In this document: in pieces, positions 45,001-55,306 of the stretch | How positions within the stretch are numbered: position 1 is the first letter of the stretch | Layout of the letters: each line of letters opens with the position of its first letter | DNA from: Methanobacterium veterum | Lineage (GTDB): Archaea; Methanobacteriota; Methanobacteria; Methanobacteriales; Methanobacteriaceae | Reading direction: 5' to 3' | DNA length: 64,000 nt | NCBI RefSeq assembly: GCF_000745485.1 | Contig: NZ_JQJK01000014.1 | Location: forward strand, 1-64,000 | Translations under genes and position numbers: made by a program | The notes under the pieces: generated by a model | Seen by the model: the letters and a program-made list of their open reading frames with translations, nothing else | Told to the model about the DNA's origin: nothing | Databases searched by the model: none

Positions 45001-45011
45001 AAAAATCACTT

Positions 45012-45821
45012 TTAACTTCTAGTACCTTCTTTAAGTTCAGCGCAGAATTCACCAACTTTTTGCAGCATTTCTTCTTTATCTTCGAGATTTTCAGTTATTA
45101 TATTCAATATGGCGCTTGCGACAATTGCACCATCAGCGCCTGCGTTTATAACTTCCTTAACGTGTTTTGGTTTTGAAATACCAAACCCTACACTTATTGG
45201 AATGTCGCTGTGGCTTTTTATTCTTTTAATAAGGTCAACAGTGGTTGTTTTGAGTTCAGCTCTTGCACCTGTAGTTCCCATAACTGCAACAACATAAAGG
45301 AAACCAGAGCACATTTTTGTTATCTCCTGCAACCTCTCATTACCTGTGGTTTGTGCCGCCATGAAAATCTGCTGGACACCGTTTTTTTGTGCAGCTTCCA
45401 GGGCATCACCTGCTTCTTCAGGAGGTAAATCTGCTGCAAGTATTGCATTTGCACCGTTATCTCTGGCCATTTCATAAAATTTATCGAGGCCCATTTTGTA
45501 AATAAGGTTATAGTAGGTGAGAACTCCAACTGGAATATCTGTAAATTCACGGATCCGCTTTATGAATTCAAAACCTTTTTCTACAGTCATACCTGCTTTA
45601 AGTGCCCTTATATCTGCTAGTTGAACTGTAGGCCCGTCAGCAACAGGGTCGCTGAATGGGAAACCGATTTCAAGTGCATCAGCACCGTTTTCTACAAAAA
45701 CTTTTACAATTTCGAGGGATGTTTCAAAATCAGGGTCGCCTGCAACTACAAATGGAATAAATGCGCCTTCTTTTTTGGCTTTTGCCTGCTGGAATGCATC
45801 TTCGTAACTTTTTATCTTCAT
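45012..45821 (-). CDS. trpA: Tryptophan synthase alpha subunit
   Basis: A 269-residue TIM barrel that cleaves indole-3-glycerol phosphate to indole. Catalytic Glu lies in [17 protein letters not shown] and the catalytic Asp in ADLPPEEA (active-site loop); the phosphate site GFGISKPKH is present. Its ATG overlaps the trpB stop by four bases (ATGA). Works in complex with TrpB encoded immediately upstream. Confidence 0.97.
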   Translation of the reverse strand: MKIKSYEDAFQQAKAKKEGAFIPFVVAGDPDFETSLEIVKVFVENGADALEIGFPFSDPVADGPTVQLADIRALKAGMTVEKGFEFIKRIREFTDIPVGVLTYYNLIYKMGLDKFYEMARDNGANAILAADLPPEEAGDALEAAQKNGVQQIFMAAQTTGNERLQEITKMCSGFLYVVAVMGTTGARAELKTTTVDLIKRIKSHSDIPISVGFGISKPKHVKEVINAGADGAIVASAILNIITENLEDKEEMLQKVGEFCAELKEGTRS

Positions 45822-46990
45822 AATTTTACCCCCATGTAGTCTGCGATTATATTAACATCTTTGTCTCCCCTTCCTGAGAGGTTTACAACTATTGTTTTTC
45901 CAGGATTCTCTTTGGCATACTTTTCAGCCATTGCAACAGCATGTGAACTCTCAAGGGCAGGAATAATACCTTCATATTTTGACAGCAGCTTAAATGCTCT
46001 AAATGCTTCTTCATCAGTAATAGGGCCGTACTGAGCACGTCCAGTGACTTTCAAATACGAATGTTCCGGACCAACACCAGGATAATCCAGCCCTGCCGAT
46101 ATGGAGTGGGCTTCAGAGATCTGTCCGTAGTCGTCCTGGAGGACAAAGGATAAAGACCCATGTAGAACTCCTTCAGTACCTGCACTGAGTGTGGCACCGT
46201 GTTTTCCTTCTAAACCGTCTCCCCCACCTTCAGCACCTACAAGTTCTACCTCTTTATGGTCTATAAATTCTGAGAATATTCCCAGGGAGTTACTTCCACC
46301 ACCAACACATGCTATCACAGCATCTGGGAGTTCACCTTCTTTTTCAAGGATGTCTTTTTTTGTTTCCTTTCCAATAACTGTCTGGAAGTGTTTTACCATT
46401 GTTGGGTACGGGTGAGGCCCTGCAGTGGAACCCAGCAGGTAATGGGTATTTTCAACATTTGTTATCCAGTCTCTCATAGCTTCGTTCATAGCATCCTTTA
46501 AAGTTTTAGCTCCACTTTCTACAGGGATAACTTTGGCCCCAGATATTTCCATTCTAAATACATTTAACTTCTGACGTGCCACATCTACGCTGCCCATGTA
46601 GATATCTGCCGGCATTCCAAACAGAGAAGCAACAGTTGCAGTTGCAATACCGTGCTGTCCAGCTCCAGTTTCTGCTATTAACCTTTCTTTACCCATGTAT
46701 TTTGCAAGAAGCCCTTGCCCTAAAGTATTATTTATTTTATGGGCCCCAGTATGGAGTAAATCTTCCCTCTTTAAATAGATCTTACATCCGAGTTTTTCTG
46801 AAAGATTTTCTGCATAGTAAAGAGGGGTGGGCCTGCCTGCAAATTCCCTTAAATAATATTCAAGTTCGGCGTTGAATTCTTTATCATCTTTGTACTTTAA
46901 AAATGCCTTCTCAAGCTCTTCAAGGGCGGGAATTAGAAGTTCTGGAACAAATATCCCGCCGTATTTACCGAATTTACCATCTGAGATCAT
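45818..46990 (-). CDS. trpB: Tryptophan synthase beta subunit
   Basis: A 390-residue PLP enzyme of the TrpB1 type that joins indole and serine. PLP lysine is in [13 protein letters not shown], the phosphate loop in [10 protein letters not shown], and the Glu of the active site in [12 protein letters not shown] at 46990 overlaps the trpF stop (TAATG) and is preceded by AGGTGAT. Length typical for TrpB1, which pairs with TrpA. Confidence 0.97.
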   Translation of the reverse strand: MISDGKFGKYGGIFVPELLIPALEELEKAFLKYKDDKEFNAELEYYLREFAGRPTPLYYAENLSEKLGCKIYLKREDLLHTGAHKINNTLGQGLLAKYMGKERLIAETGAGQHGIATATVASLFGMPADIYMGSVDVARQKLNVFRMEISGAKVIPVESGAKTLKDAMNEAMRDWITNVENTHYLLGSTAGPHPYPTMVKHFQTVIGKETKKDILEKEGELPDAVIACVGGGSNSLGIFSEFIDHKEVELVGAEGGGDGLEGKHGATLSAGTEGVLHGSLSFVLQDDYGQISEAHSISAGLDYPGVGPEHSYLKVTGRAQYGPITDEEAFRAFKLLSKYEGIIPALESSHAVAMAEKYAKENPGKTIVVNLSGRGDKDVNIIADYMGVKL

Positions 46991-47640
46991 TAAATCACCT
47001 TACAATTTTCAACAAATTCTGCTATTTTATCTCTATTTTTAATTCCAGGACTATCTTCAACGCCTGAATTAACATCTACATAATCGAAAATATCTTTAAT
47101 TAAATTTCCTTCATTTTTTATCCTTGAAGCATTAATTCCACCTGCAAGAAACAGTTTTATATCTTTATTACTTTCTTTTGCAATTCGGGTTGCTTCAGCT
47201 GCAACTTCCAGTGGAATTTGCTTTCCAGTACCGCCACTTTTACCTTGAATCATAGAATCAAATATTAGATATTTGCAAACTTTTGCAAATGACTCTATTT
47301 CTTCTTTTTTAGATCCATCGATTTTCTCAGGAATTCCAATGGCTTTAATTACATTAATTTCTTTTAGTTTATCTATATCCTCTGCCTGTAATGAATGCAG
47401 CTGTATATTTTTAACGCCGCTTTTTTCTATAGACTCCATGGCTTCTTCAACACTTTCAGGCTCAAGTACAAGAACTGCTTTTTCTTTGTCTTTCATGGAA
47501 TCCACAAGTTCTCTTACTTTTTCTATATCCTGAAATCTTTTGGACCGCTTTATGTTTATGAACCCCACAAAAGCAGAGCCTTCATTTTCACACACTCGAA
47601 TGTCTTCAGGTCTTGTAATTCCGCAAATTTTGAATTCCAT
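46990..47640 (-). CDS. trpF: Phosphoribosylanthranilate isomerase
   Basis: A 216-residue TIM barrel catalysing the Amadori rearrangement of PRA to CdRP. Catalytic Cys is in [11 protein letters not shown] at residue 5 and the Asp near the YLIFDSM strand; GGTGKQIPL and [11 protein letters not shown] are phosphate-binding segments. ATG at 47640 directly abuts the trpC stop. Ordinary family member. Confidence 0.95.
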   Translation of the reverse strand: MEFKICGITRPEDIRVCENEGSAFVGFINIKRSKRFQDIEKVRELVDSMKDKEKAVLVLEPESVEEAMESIEKSGVKNIQLHSLQAEDIDKLKEINVIKAIGIPEKIDGSKKEEIESFAKVCKYLIFDSMIQGKSGGTGKQIPLEVAAEATRIAKESNKDIKLFLAGGINASRIKNEGNLIKDIFDYVDVNSGVEDSPGIKNRDKIAEFVENCKVI

Positions 47641-48432
47641 TTAACTCACCTTTACGTTTTTACCTGCTTTAACCAGTTCCTGTACTATTCCAAGCATGTT
47701 GTTTGATTCCATGATGGTTGAACCTATTAATACTGCATCTGCACCGTAGTTTCCAAGAAGTTTAACGTCTTCAGAATTTTTAACCCCGCTTTCTGATACC
47801 AGAACCTTATTTTCAGGTATGTATTTTGCAAGCTTTTCAGTTCGTTTAAAATCAATGCTGAAGTCGCTGAAATCACGGTTGTTAATCCCGATTATTTCCG
47901 CACCTGCCTTTACGGCCATTTCTATTTCTCCCCTGTTTTTGCATTCCACAAGGGCGTCCATTTCAAGGTAATGGCAGAGGTCGATTCCAAATCTAAGATC
48001 TTTATAAACACTGGCCATTAAAAGCACGGCACTAGCCCCGCAGGATCTAGCTTCATAGATCTGGTATTCATCCATCACAAAGTCCTTTCTAAGAAGCGGA
48101 AGCTTGCTTACTTTAGATGCAATACGCAGATTTTTAATGCTGCTTTTAAAAAATGTCTGTTCTGTAAGCACTGAGATAGCACTTGCCCCTCCTTTATCAT
48201 AGATGGGAACAACATCTTCCACCAGGAGGTTGGAAATGTCGCCTTTAGATGGAGAAGCCGGCTTGTATTCGCAGATTACAGAAACATCATCTTTATTAAG
48301 CAGTGCCTTTTTAAAATCAGCTCTTATTTTTGTCCCGCGAATATTTTCCTTTAATTCGCTTAAAGGCCGGTATTTCATGTCTCTTTCAAGTGTATTTTTC
48401 CTTTCAGTTATTATCTGTGAGAAATTGATCAT
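47641..48432 (-). CDS. trpC: Indole-3-glycerol-phosphate synthase
   Basis: A 263-residue TIM-barrel enzyme closing the indole ring. The active-site segment CEYKPASPSKGDI with its Lys, LRKDFVMDEYQIYEAR, INNRDFSDF and SESGVKNSEDV are all intact. ATG at 48432 overlaps the trpG stop by four bases. Ordinary family member. Confidence 0.97.
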   Translation of the reverse strand: MINFSQIITERKNTLERDMKYRPLSELKENIRGTKIRADFKKALLNKDDVSVICEYKPASPSKGDISNLLVEDVVPIYDKGGASAISVLTEQTFFKSSIKNLRIASKVSKLPLLRKDFVMDEYQIYEARSCGASAVLLMASVYKDLRFGIDLCHYLEMDALVECKNRGEIEMAVKAGAEIIGINNRDFSDFSIDFKRTEKLAKYIPENKVLVSESGVKNSEDVKLLGNYGADAVLIGSTIMESNNMLGIVQELVKAGKNVKVS

Positions 48433-49052
48433 GTACAGTCCTCCAGAAACCTTGTTTTTGGGGTTTTGGAACTGCAGGTTCCTTCAACTTCCAGGAAGTT
48501 TTTAATTATCTTCACTCCGCTGGCTGTCCCTATAGACTCTGGATGGAACTGAAGGCCAAAAATTGGGCAATCCGAATGTTTTATGGCCATTATAGTCCCA
48601 TCTTCTGTTTTTGCAATGACTTCTATACAGTCGGGGGTGCTGTCTTCATCACAGATAAGTGAATGGTATCTTGTTGCAACGAGGGTGTTTTCAACATTTT
48701 TAAATATTCCCTCCTTGCTATGGGAAATTTCACTTAACTTACCGTGTATAGGCTCTGCTCTTTTAATTTTTCCCCCAAATGTTGCGAAAATACCTTGATG
48801 CCCTAAACACACGCCTAAAATTGGAATTTTACCTTTAAACTCTTCAATGACATCCCCGCAAACCCCAAAATCTTTTTTATTGGTTGGGTTTCCAGGACCT
48901 GGAGAAATTATTATGCTGTCTGGTTGAAGCTCTCTTATTTCATCAATGGTTATTTTATCATTTCGTTTAACCACTATGTCTTTTTCAAGCTGTCCAACTA
49001 ACTGATAGAGATTATATGTAAATGAATCATAATTATCAAGTATCAGTATCAT
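48429..49052 (-). CDS. trpG: Anthranilate synthase glutamine amidotransferase subunit
   Basis: A 207-residue class I amidotransferase that supplies ammonia to TrpE. Catalytic Cys in GVCLGHQGIFATFGG (near residue 82) and the His-Glu pair in LQFHPES are intact. ATG overlaps the trpE stop by four bases. A C-terminal tail after the HPES segment (CSSKTPKTRFLEDCT) is slightly longer than usual. Confidence 0.97.
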   Translation of the reverse strand: MILILDNYDSFTYNLYQLVGQLEKDIVVKRNDKITIDEIRELQPDSIIISPGPGNPTNKKDFGVCGDVIEEFKGKIPILGVCLGHQGIFATFGGKIKRAEPIHGKLSEISHSKEGIFKNVENTLVATRYHSLICDEDSTPDCIEVIAKTEDGTIMAIKHSDCPIFGLQFHPESIGTASGVKIIKNFLEVEGTCSSKTPKTRFLEDCT

Positions 49053-50422
49053 TTCAGTTCCCCCTTACCGCTTGCAACTTCAAGAGCCTTTATAACTGCC
49101 TGTGCTTTGTTTTCGCATTCAAGATATTCATTTTCAGGGACTGAATCATGTACAATTCCAGCACCTGCCTGTATTTTAGCTTTATTTCCATTGCAGACCA
49201 GTGTCCTTATGACAATTGCAAAGTCTGCATTTCCATTTAAGGAGAAGTAACCTAAAGCGCCGCCGTAAGGCCCCCTTGGAAGTCCTTCCAGTTCGTTTAT
49301 TATTTCCATGGCCCTGATTTTTGGGGCCCCGCTTAAGGTTCCTGCAGGGAAAATGGAGCTGAATGCGTCAACTGCTGTCATGTCCTCTCCCAATTTTCCT
49401 GTTACGTGAGAAACAATATGCTGTACGTGTGAAAATTTCTTAACAGTCATGTATTCTGGAACACGAACTGAATCGAACTTGCTTACTTTTCCCACATCGT
49501 TTCTTGCAAGGTCCACAAGCATTAAATGCTCTGCAAGTTCTTTTTCGTCATTCATCAGTTCTATTTCCAGCTTTTCATCTTCAGCATCGTTTTTACCGCG
49601 TTCTCTGGTCCCTGCAATTGGGTAAGTTTCTACGTCTCTTCCCTCAATTCTAGCAAGCATTTCAGGACTTGAACCAATTATCTCGCGGTTTCCAAGTTTT
49701 AAATGATACATATAGGGTGAAGGATTCATTTCACGAAGTGCCTTATAAATTGAAAGCTTATCGCCGGTGATTTCATATTCACGGGCGTTTGATATGACAC
49801 TCTGGAAGATTTCACCTGCTTTTATCTTTTCCTTAGCTTCTCTAACCATGCTTTCATATTTTTCCCTTGAAAAATAGTGCTTCTTAAACTTGAAATCAAT
49901 ACTGCCGATATCATGCGACTCCTTTGCAATCTGGTTTATTTCTTCGATTCTATTTTCACCAAGGGTCACATATTCGCATTTGTTCTGCAACCTATCAAAC
50001 GTAATGGTATCTAAGAATAAACCAAACTCAAAATCAGGGTACTGTGAATCTTGAACATCAATATTTTCAAAATATCGAACTGATTCATAGGATATGTAAC
50101 CTACGAGTCCCCCTCTAAACCCTTTTTTCCCATTGCTTTTAGATGTTAACTTTTTAAGCTCTTCAAATGGGTTTTCAGTCTCAATTTCTTCTTGAACTCC
50201 ATCTCTTTCTATCTGCAAAATATTTCCATAAGCTCGTAGAATTGCAGCCGGCTTGAAGCCTAAAACTGAGAGTCTTGCAAGTCCGCTGTCGCTTTCCATG
50301 GATTCAAGTAGAAATGCACTGTCATAGTTTCTATAAATATTTTTAAACAATTCAAATGGGGAATCGAAATCAAGTTCGATACTTACTGGCTCATTTAATT
50401 TAAGATCGCCAAAAACATTCAC
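49049..50422 (-). CDS. trpE: Anthranilate synthase component I
   Basis: A 457-residue chorismate-binding enzyme making anthranilate with TrpG. The regulatory LLES motif ([11 protein letters not shown]) for Trp feedback is at about residues 36-46, and the catalytic region has [34 protein letters not shown] and GPYGGALGY. The start is GTG at 50422: a TGA lies in frame just upstream, so no earlier start exists. The GTG has only AAAGG two bases ahead, while a good GGTGAT site precedes an out-of-frame ATG at 50432; see the overlapping small frame. First gene of the trp operon. Confidence 0.95.
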   Translation of the reverse strand: MNVFGDLKLNEPVSIELDFDSPFELFKNIYRNYDSAFLLESMESDSGLARLSVLGFKPAAILRAYGNILQIERDGVQEEIETENPFEELKKLTSKSNGKKGFRGGLVGYISYESVRYFENIDVQDSQYPDFEFGLFLDTITFDRLQNKCEYVTLGENRIEEINQIAKESHDIGSIDFKFKKHYFSREKYESMVREAKEKIKAGEIFQSVISNAREYEITGDKLSIYKALREMNPSPYMYHLKLGNREIIGSSPEMLARIEGRDVETYPIAGTRERGKNDAEDEKLEIELMNDEKELAEHLMLVDLARNDVGKVSKFDSVRVPEYMTVKKFSHVQHIVSHVTGKLGEDMTAVDAFSSIFPAGTLSGAPKIRAMEIINELEGLPRGPYGGALGYFSLNGNADFAIVIRTLVCNGNKAKIQAGAGIVHDSVPENEYLECENKAQAVIKALEVASGKGELK

Positions 50423-50432
50423 TGCCTTTCAT
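50400..50432 (-). CDS. Ten-codon leader frame overlapping trpE start
   Basis: ATG at 50432 is well placed behind GGTGAT and reads [10 protein letters not shown] before TAA at 50400-50402, overlapping the first seven codons of trpE in another frame. It contains one Trp codon. Ribosomes finishing here could reinitiate at the trpE GTG inside it, giving translational coupling. Leader-peptide control is a speculation. Confidence 0.35.
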   Translation of the reverse strand: MKGSECFWRS

Positions 50433-50466
50433 ATTAATCACCTATTAACGTATTTCTTACAGTATC

Positions 50467-50514
50467 CTATATACTATATAGTCCTATTTAAAGCTTTATA
50501 GTACATATATGTAC
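50467..50514 (-). promoter_or_regulatory. trp operon promoter with palindromes
   Basis: GTACATATATGTAC (50501-50514) and CTATATA-C-TATATAG (50467-50481) are perfect palindromes in the trpE leader. On the minus strand CTATAAAG (about 50493-50500) and TTTAAATAGG are TATA candidates between them. The first palindrome carries AGTACA and TGTACG, each one base off the TGTACA box bound by TrpY in Methanothermobacter. No trpY-like gene is visible within the window. Confidence 0.5.
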
Positions 50515-50598
50515 GTTGATATTTTAATAGGTATACTTTTAAAAAAATAATTAAAAAAATAAACTCTTATTTTCACATAAATTCACAGAAATATGCTT

Positions 50599-52176
50599 TT
50601 ATCTGGCGAACCTCTCTAAAGAACCAATTAATTTTCTGAGTATTCCTGCGGCCGGTCCGAATTTACCTGCAAGTCTGTACATAACTCCAATATCATCTTT
50701 TCTTAACCCACCAACCACTGCAATGAATAATGCATAAAGTAAAGGTGCCAATATAATTGACATTAAGAACCCTTCTATGGTTTTAGGGAGCAGCATTAGG
50801 ATAACTCCCATTAAAAAGGAAGCCATTATTATTCTGGTAAAATCTGCCACTGGAATATTCACTTTGGAGAGTTTAAAGGTTCCATAAAGAGTTATTACCA
50901 TTATAATAAATGCCGCTACTGTTGTACCTGTTGCAGCACCTTCTATTCCAATACTTGGAATCAACAGCACACTGAGAATCAATTCCGCAGTTGTTCCTAC
51001 AATAAGTGCAAGCATCGGAATAAATGGCCTTCCAAGGCCTTGACATATGCTTGATGAGATATTATAAATTGTAAAGAATACCATCCCTGTTACAAATATT
51101 TGAAGTGCTCCTGCTCCAGGGGTATACGCATCACCAAAGAGTAAGGCAAGTATGGGGGCTGCAAAAATAATTGTAACTGTACACATGGGCACTACAAAGA
51201 ATCCCACATATCTGTAAGATTGGGAAATATAGGTCTGAAGTAATGGGCCGTCTCTGAGACTAAGGGCCTCAGAAGTGGCGGGAAGTGCTGATGTAGCTAC
51301 TGCTGTTGATATTATAAGTGGAAGCCTTGCAATTGCGCTGGCATTGGTATAGTAACCTGCATACTGGCTTGCCAGGTATACTCCTATAAATATAGTACCG
51401 ATGTCGTAAAGACACATTTCAGCGAGCCCAGTTATAACTACTGGTACTGAAAACTTAATGAGCATTTTGGCTATTCCCAGTTCTTCTCGAAGCGTGAATA
51501 CTTTATCCCTATTTGGTTTAAGACTGTGGGGGTCATGTCTGCGGTTTAACCTGCCCCATATCTGTTTTCTAAAGAGATATACTGAAACTACTGCAGAGGC
51601 CATGAAACCTATGGCAGTACCTACAACAGCCCCTGCAACGTACCAACCAATTATAACCAGAGCTATGGCAAATACGATTGTAAATACCTGTTCAAATGCA
51701 CGGGTGATCAGGATATTGGTCATCTTGTAGTATCCCTGGAAAACACCTCTAAAAACCCCTACAATAACACTGAACGGCGCCATAACTGCCACAATTTGGA
51801 GGGGAAGAAGCGCTTCAGGTTTATGCCACCAGTCTATTGCAATAATTCCTGCAAGAATGTACATTAAAATAGCGCCGATAGTACCAGTCACGGCCACGAT
51901 CTTTAAGGCAGTAATTATAATCTGCCGCACCATGTCGTCCTGTTCTACAGCTGAATACTGCGCTACATACTTTGCAATAGCTGGGGGAAGGCCTCCATTA
52001 GCAGTTATGGTAAGAAGATTCTGGAAAGGTAATGTAAGGCCTAAGATACCGTATCCTGCAGTATCTAGTAACCGGCTCATTATAAATCTATAGATGAATC
52101 CGCCTATACGAAATACAAATGACCCTATGAGGATTACAATACTTCCACTCGCTATTTTTGATTTTTTTGAACTCAT
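50599..52176 (-). CDS. MOP-superfamily polysaccharide/lipid flippase
   Basis: A 525-residue membrane protein with about 14 helices and the N-terminal pattern of Wzx/SpoVB-type flippases: SGSIVILIGSFVFRIGGFIYRFIMSRLLDTAGYGILGL (described; key FRIxGFIYRFIMSRLLxxxGYG) and NGGLPPAIAKYVAQY. These move lipid-linked sugars or cell-wall precursors across the membrane; in Methanobacteriales pseudomurein precursors or surface glycans are candidates. ATG at 52176. It stands upstream of trpE on the same strand but is separated by 176 bases with its own leader for trp. Confidence 0.9.
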   Translation of the reverse strand: MSSKKSKIASGSIVILIGSFVFRIGGFIYRFIMSRLLDTAGYGILGLTLPFQNLLTITANGGLPPAIAKYVAQYSAVEQDDMVRQIIITALKIVAVTGTIGAILMYILAGIIAIDWWHKPEALLPLQIVAVMAPFSVIVGVFRGVFQGYYKMTNILITRAFEQVFTIVFAIALVIIGWYVAGAVVGTAIGFMASAVVSVYLFRKQIWGRLNRRHDPHSLKPNRDKVFTLREELGIAKMLIKFSVPVVITGLAEMCLYDIGTIFIGVYLASQYAGYYTNASAIARLPLIISTAVATSALPATSEALSLRDGPLLQTYISQSYRYVGFFVVPMCTVTIIFAAPILALLFGDAYTPGAGALQIFVTGMVFFTIYNISSSICQGLGRPFIPMLALIVGTTAELILSVLLIPSIGIEGAATGTTVAAFIIMVITLYGTFKLSKVNIPVADFTRIIMASFLMGVILMLLPKTIEGFLMSIILAPLLYALFIAVVGGLRKDDIGVMYRLAGKFGPAAGILRKLIGSLERFAR

Positions 52177-52713
52177 GGTATTGCCGTTACGGTGTGTGTA
52201 GCAGGATAAATTGATTGAATCTAATTATACTAAAAAACCATTAAAAAAAATCATTCCAAATACTGATTTTTTTTAAATGATCAATTACTTTTTCATTTAA
52301 TTAATAGTTGCATAATTAATACTTCAAATGGCTGTTTTATTACAGAAAGCCTTTTTCCTAACATCCAATTATTAATGTTTTAGATATTTAAACATGTAAT
52401 TTTTTGATTGTGAATGTGTGTTTAACTTCAACCAATTTTAAAAATAGAAGGATTTATATGTAGATTCAGGTACAGATATGTACATTACTGGTAAGATGAG
52501 AGATTTTTATGTGGGATATTGAAATTTAAGAAATTAAATGCCATAAAAACTCTTATTAAGTAAAATTAGATCATATATGCCCGAATATTTAGTTTAGAAA
52601 TTGGTATTTAGTATAAAAGATTAGGATGTACTATAAGCTAATTATGCTTGGGATTTTTTGGTCGTGGTGTTTGTTGAAGAGGTTAGTTTTTTTATACTTT
52701 AGAATGTGATATT
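52177..52713. other. Intergenic region
   Basis: Divergent promoter DNA. GTACAGATATGTACA near 52470-52484 is an imperfect palindrome containing TGTACA, similar to the one before trpE. TTTTTATACTTTAG near 52688 may be the TATA box of the next gene. No other feature. Confidence 0.45.
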
Positions 52714-53019
52714 ATGAAAGATTCAAAAAAGAATGGAGATCAAAAACCTGAGTTGTCTGATGATATTAATGTGGAAAATATGGATGTGGATTTAATTCTT
52801 AAGAAAGCAGAAGAAGCAATGGAAATCAGTGAATTTATGATTAAAGAACTTGAAAAGGGTAATGTCCCTATTCCAGATAAAAAAGATGTTGAATTTAAAA
52901 TATTAAGTCATGCTACTTTAATAAGTATAATTAAAGATTTACAATCCATAGGAATTGAAGGTAAAAATCCTAAAAAAGTACTAAAAGAGTTGAAGAAACT
53001 AAGGGCTTCCAGAGAATAA
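52714..53019 (+). CDS. Hypothetical charged protein, 101 aa
   Basis: An acidic, helical protein (DVDLILKKAEEAMEISEFMIKELEKG in the middle). Its C-terminus (SIIKDLQSIGIEGKNPKKVLKELKKLR) resembles that of the 28360-28701 product. GTGAT precedes ATG 52714. Family not recognised. Confidence 0.6.
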   Translation: MKDSKKNGDQKPELSDDINVENMDVDLILKKAEEAMEISEFMIKELEKGNVPIPDKKDVEFKILSHATLISIIKDLQSIGIEGKNPKKVLKELKKLRASRE

Positions 53020-53123
53020 AAAATAGATTCAGTTTATTTTAATTTTTCATTGGTTCTATTTACTTCATTAACCCGTATATTATGAACTAAAATAATATAA
53101 AATTTTCATTTTCCATTTTCTGG

Positions 53124-53300
53124 TATTTATTAAAGATTATATTTTTACACTATAGACAAAGAAAATGAATTATCACATGTTATATTAACTATGTATTTAT
53201 TTACAATTTTCAACCTTGGAAGTATGTGTTTTAATGAGAAAAATTAATTATTGTGAATTGTTCTTTTAATTTAGTAAACTGATTTCTTAGTACTAGATAT
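53124..53300. repeat. Long direct repeat, copy A
   Basis: 177 bases matching 53826-53999 with an estimated five of six positions identical (counted by eye). It starts TATTTATTAAAGATTATAT and ends TTCTTAGTACTAGATAT. It lies directly upstream of the membrane protein gene at 53338 and would carry its promoter. Confidence 0.85.
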
Positions 53301-53337
53301 CGAAAAATTTTTATATTTTATTTAGAAAGGATTGGTT

Positions 53338-53766
53338 ATGGGAATTGGTGCTATATTATTTTTGGTAATAGGTATTTTTTTTATAATTTTAGGTGTTTTA
53401 GCTGTTAATCATTATAGATTACATCCTGAAAAAGAAGGAGCTTTAATATCTATTTTGTTTCCATTTATTTTAGGAATTATTGGCGTTATGGGTGCTATTA
53501 CAGGTTATATTGGGCTTATAATATTACTATTGTTTATAATATCTATTATAATCCATATTTACTCCAAATATATTTCAATTAAAAACCCCGAAATGAAGAA
53601 AAAACAGGAAGAGGCTCGGGAGAAAGCTCTGGAAATATATAAAAAACATCCACTTCTTTACAAGTTACTAAGAATTTCTAGATATATGATGTATATCATG
53701 CTCGCTTTTGCAATATTTTTAACTGCATTTATCATAATAGTTGTATTGTTTAATGTAACTTTTTGA
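53338..53766 (+). CDS. Small polytopic membrane protein, 142 aa
   Basis: Four hydrophobic stretches: IGAILFLVIGIFFIILGVLAV, ISILFPFILGIIGVMGAI, YIGLIILLLFIISIIIHIY and the C-terminal YMMYIMLAFAIFLTAFIIIVV, with a basic/acidic cytoplasmic loop (KKKQEEAREKALEIYKKHP) before the last. ATG at 53338 has AAAGG upstream at a suitable distance; a TTG at 53332 is less likely. No family recognised. It sits between the two copies of the direct repeat. Confidence 0.6.
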   Translation: MGIGAILFLVIGIFFIILGVLAVNHYRLHPEKEGALISILFPFILGIIGVMGAITGYIGLIILLLFIISIIIHIYSKYISIKNPEMKKKQEEAREKALEIYKKHPLLYKLLRISRYMMYIMLAFAIFLTAFIIIVVLFNVTF

Positions 53767-53825
53767 CTTTGATGTCCATATTACGAACTAGAGATAGTTA
53801 TAAAACTTTTATTTTTCATTTTGAG

Positions 53826-53999
53826 TATTTATTAAAGATTATATTCATTACGAGGCAAAGAAAATAAAGTATCACATGTTATATTGGTTATGTATTTATT
53901 TACAATTTTCAAGCTTGGAAATATATGCTTTAATGAAAAAGATTAATTATTGTGCATTGTTTTTTTAATTCAGTGAACTTATTTCTTAGTACTAGATAT
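53826..53999. repeat. Long direct repeat, copy B
   Basis: Counterpart of 53124-53300. After this copy no counterpart of the 53338 gene follows; instead a minus-strand gene ends at 54047. A tandem duplication of promoter plus gene followed by loss or replacement of the second gene would explain it. Confidence 0.85.
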
Positions 54000-54046
54000 G
54001 AAAAAATTAGTTTTTATTTCATTTTTTATCAGATTATATAATTGTT

Positions 54047-54280
54047 TCATTTTTTTTGATTTAACTTTATTTTATAAATTGTAAACAAGAATCCATAAAT
54101 AATAATGGGCAAAATAACTAAATCTACTATAATAGTTATTGGGATTCCCCAAAAGTAGTTTATTCCAAATTTGGATATGATTATAGCAATTGGAGCAAGA
54201 ATTCCTATAAATGCAGGGATAAAAATCTTTTTTTTATTAATCATTAAATGCGTTGATTCTTTAAAAACTTCCTTATCCAT
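54047..54280 (-). CDS. Small membrane protein, 77 aa
   Basis: Two helices (IFIPAFIGILAPIAIIISKFGI and IPITIIVDLVILPIIIYGFLF) between short charged ends. ATG at 54280 has no clear ribosome site. No family recognised; typical of the small orphan membrane proteins of this window. Confidence 0.5.
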   Translation of the reverse strand: MDKEVFKESTHLMINKKKIFIPAFIGILAPIAIIISKFGINYFWGIPITIIVDLVILPIIIYGFLFTIYKIKLNQKK

Positions 54281-54541
54281 AATTAGGATTGATTTTTTCC
54301 AGTATAAATTAATTTAGGTTGCACATATTAAAATCGGATTATTTTAGGATTGAAAATAACTTCTTTATATAGGCGTTTAAAAAAATTTATATGCTTGATT
54401 TTATACATTCATGATTGATTTTATACAAAAATGCACTAAACAAAAGCAATCTTGTTTATCCAATTTTGTGGCTAATAACTGAAATATTATCCAAATAATG
54501 TTTTTCAGTAAAAAAGGAAAAGTAAAGTCTGGCGGATCTTT

Positions 54542-55045
54542 ATGTGGGAGAAAATAAAGCATAAATTCGAAAAATTCCCGGCACGTATGAGTGTTGCAAG
54601 GAAAATAGTTGAGCACGGGTTGCGCGTTGGAGAAAATGGTAGAATATATTGTGGTAATATTGAAATAAGTGATGTGGCACTTGCAAGGGCGGTAAATGTG
54701 GACCGGAGGAGTATCAAAACCACGGTGGATGTTATACTTTCTGATGAACAGCTTGCAAAGATATTCCAGAATATTACTCCTGCAGGTACGCTGGTTAAGG
54801 GCGTAGCAAAAGAATTGGGATTTGGGGTTGTAGAAATAGAGGCTGAAGCTCAAAATCCAGGGATAATTGCAAAGGCCACAGAACTGATATCAACTAAAGG
54901 TATAAGTATAAGACAGGTGCATGCTGGAGACCCCGAAATTGAAGAGTACCCCCTGCTTACAATTATAACAGAAAAACCAATTGAAGGAAATTTAATCAAT
55001 GATTTTTTAAAAATTGAAGGCGTAAAAAGGGTTTCTATTTATTAA
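54542..55045 (+). CDS. ACT-domain regulator of amino-acid metabolism (COG2150-like)
   Basis: A 167-residue archaeal protein with an N-terminal helical DNA-binding-like part (VARKIVEHGLRVGENGRIYCGNIEISDVALARAVNVDRRSIKTT, key VALARAVNVDRRSI helix-turn-helix) and a C-terminal ACT domain from about residue 90 (GFGVVEIEAEAQNPGIIAKATELISTKGISIRQ; described). ACT domains bind amino acids. COG2150 proteins are predicted regulators of amino-acid metabolism; targets unknown. Only the trp operon in this window would be a natural candidate, without evidence. Confidence 0.82.
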   Translation: MWEKIKHKFEKFPARMSVARKIVEHGLRVGENGRIYCGNIEISDVALARAVNVDRRSIKTTVDVILSDEQLAKIFQNITPAGTLVKGVAKELGFGVVEIEAEAQNPGIIAKATELISTKGISIRQVHAGDPEIEEYPLLTIITEKPIEGNLINDFLKIEGVKRVSIY

Positions 55046-55306
55046 CAACAAACTTTATGCAAAAATAAGCTCAAGTTAGTAATATAATATGTAAATGGTT
55101 TCAAATTATTTTATGGATATGACTAAATTTATATAGTTTAGGTTGTAGTAGCCATATAACTTTATATAATTAAAAATAACATTTAATATGTAACTATAAT
55201 TTAAAATCAATAGTGTTTATAACCAATTATTAAATAGTTATACGCAAAGGTTATATTGGTTAAAATTTAATGTTTAAAAAGATAAAAAATCGGTAAGGTG
55301 TTAAAT

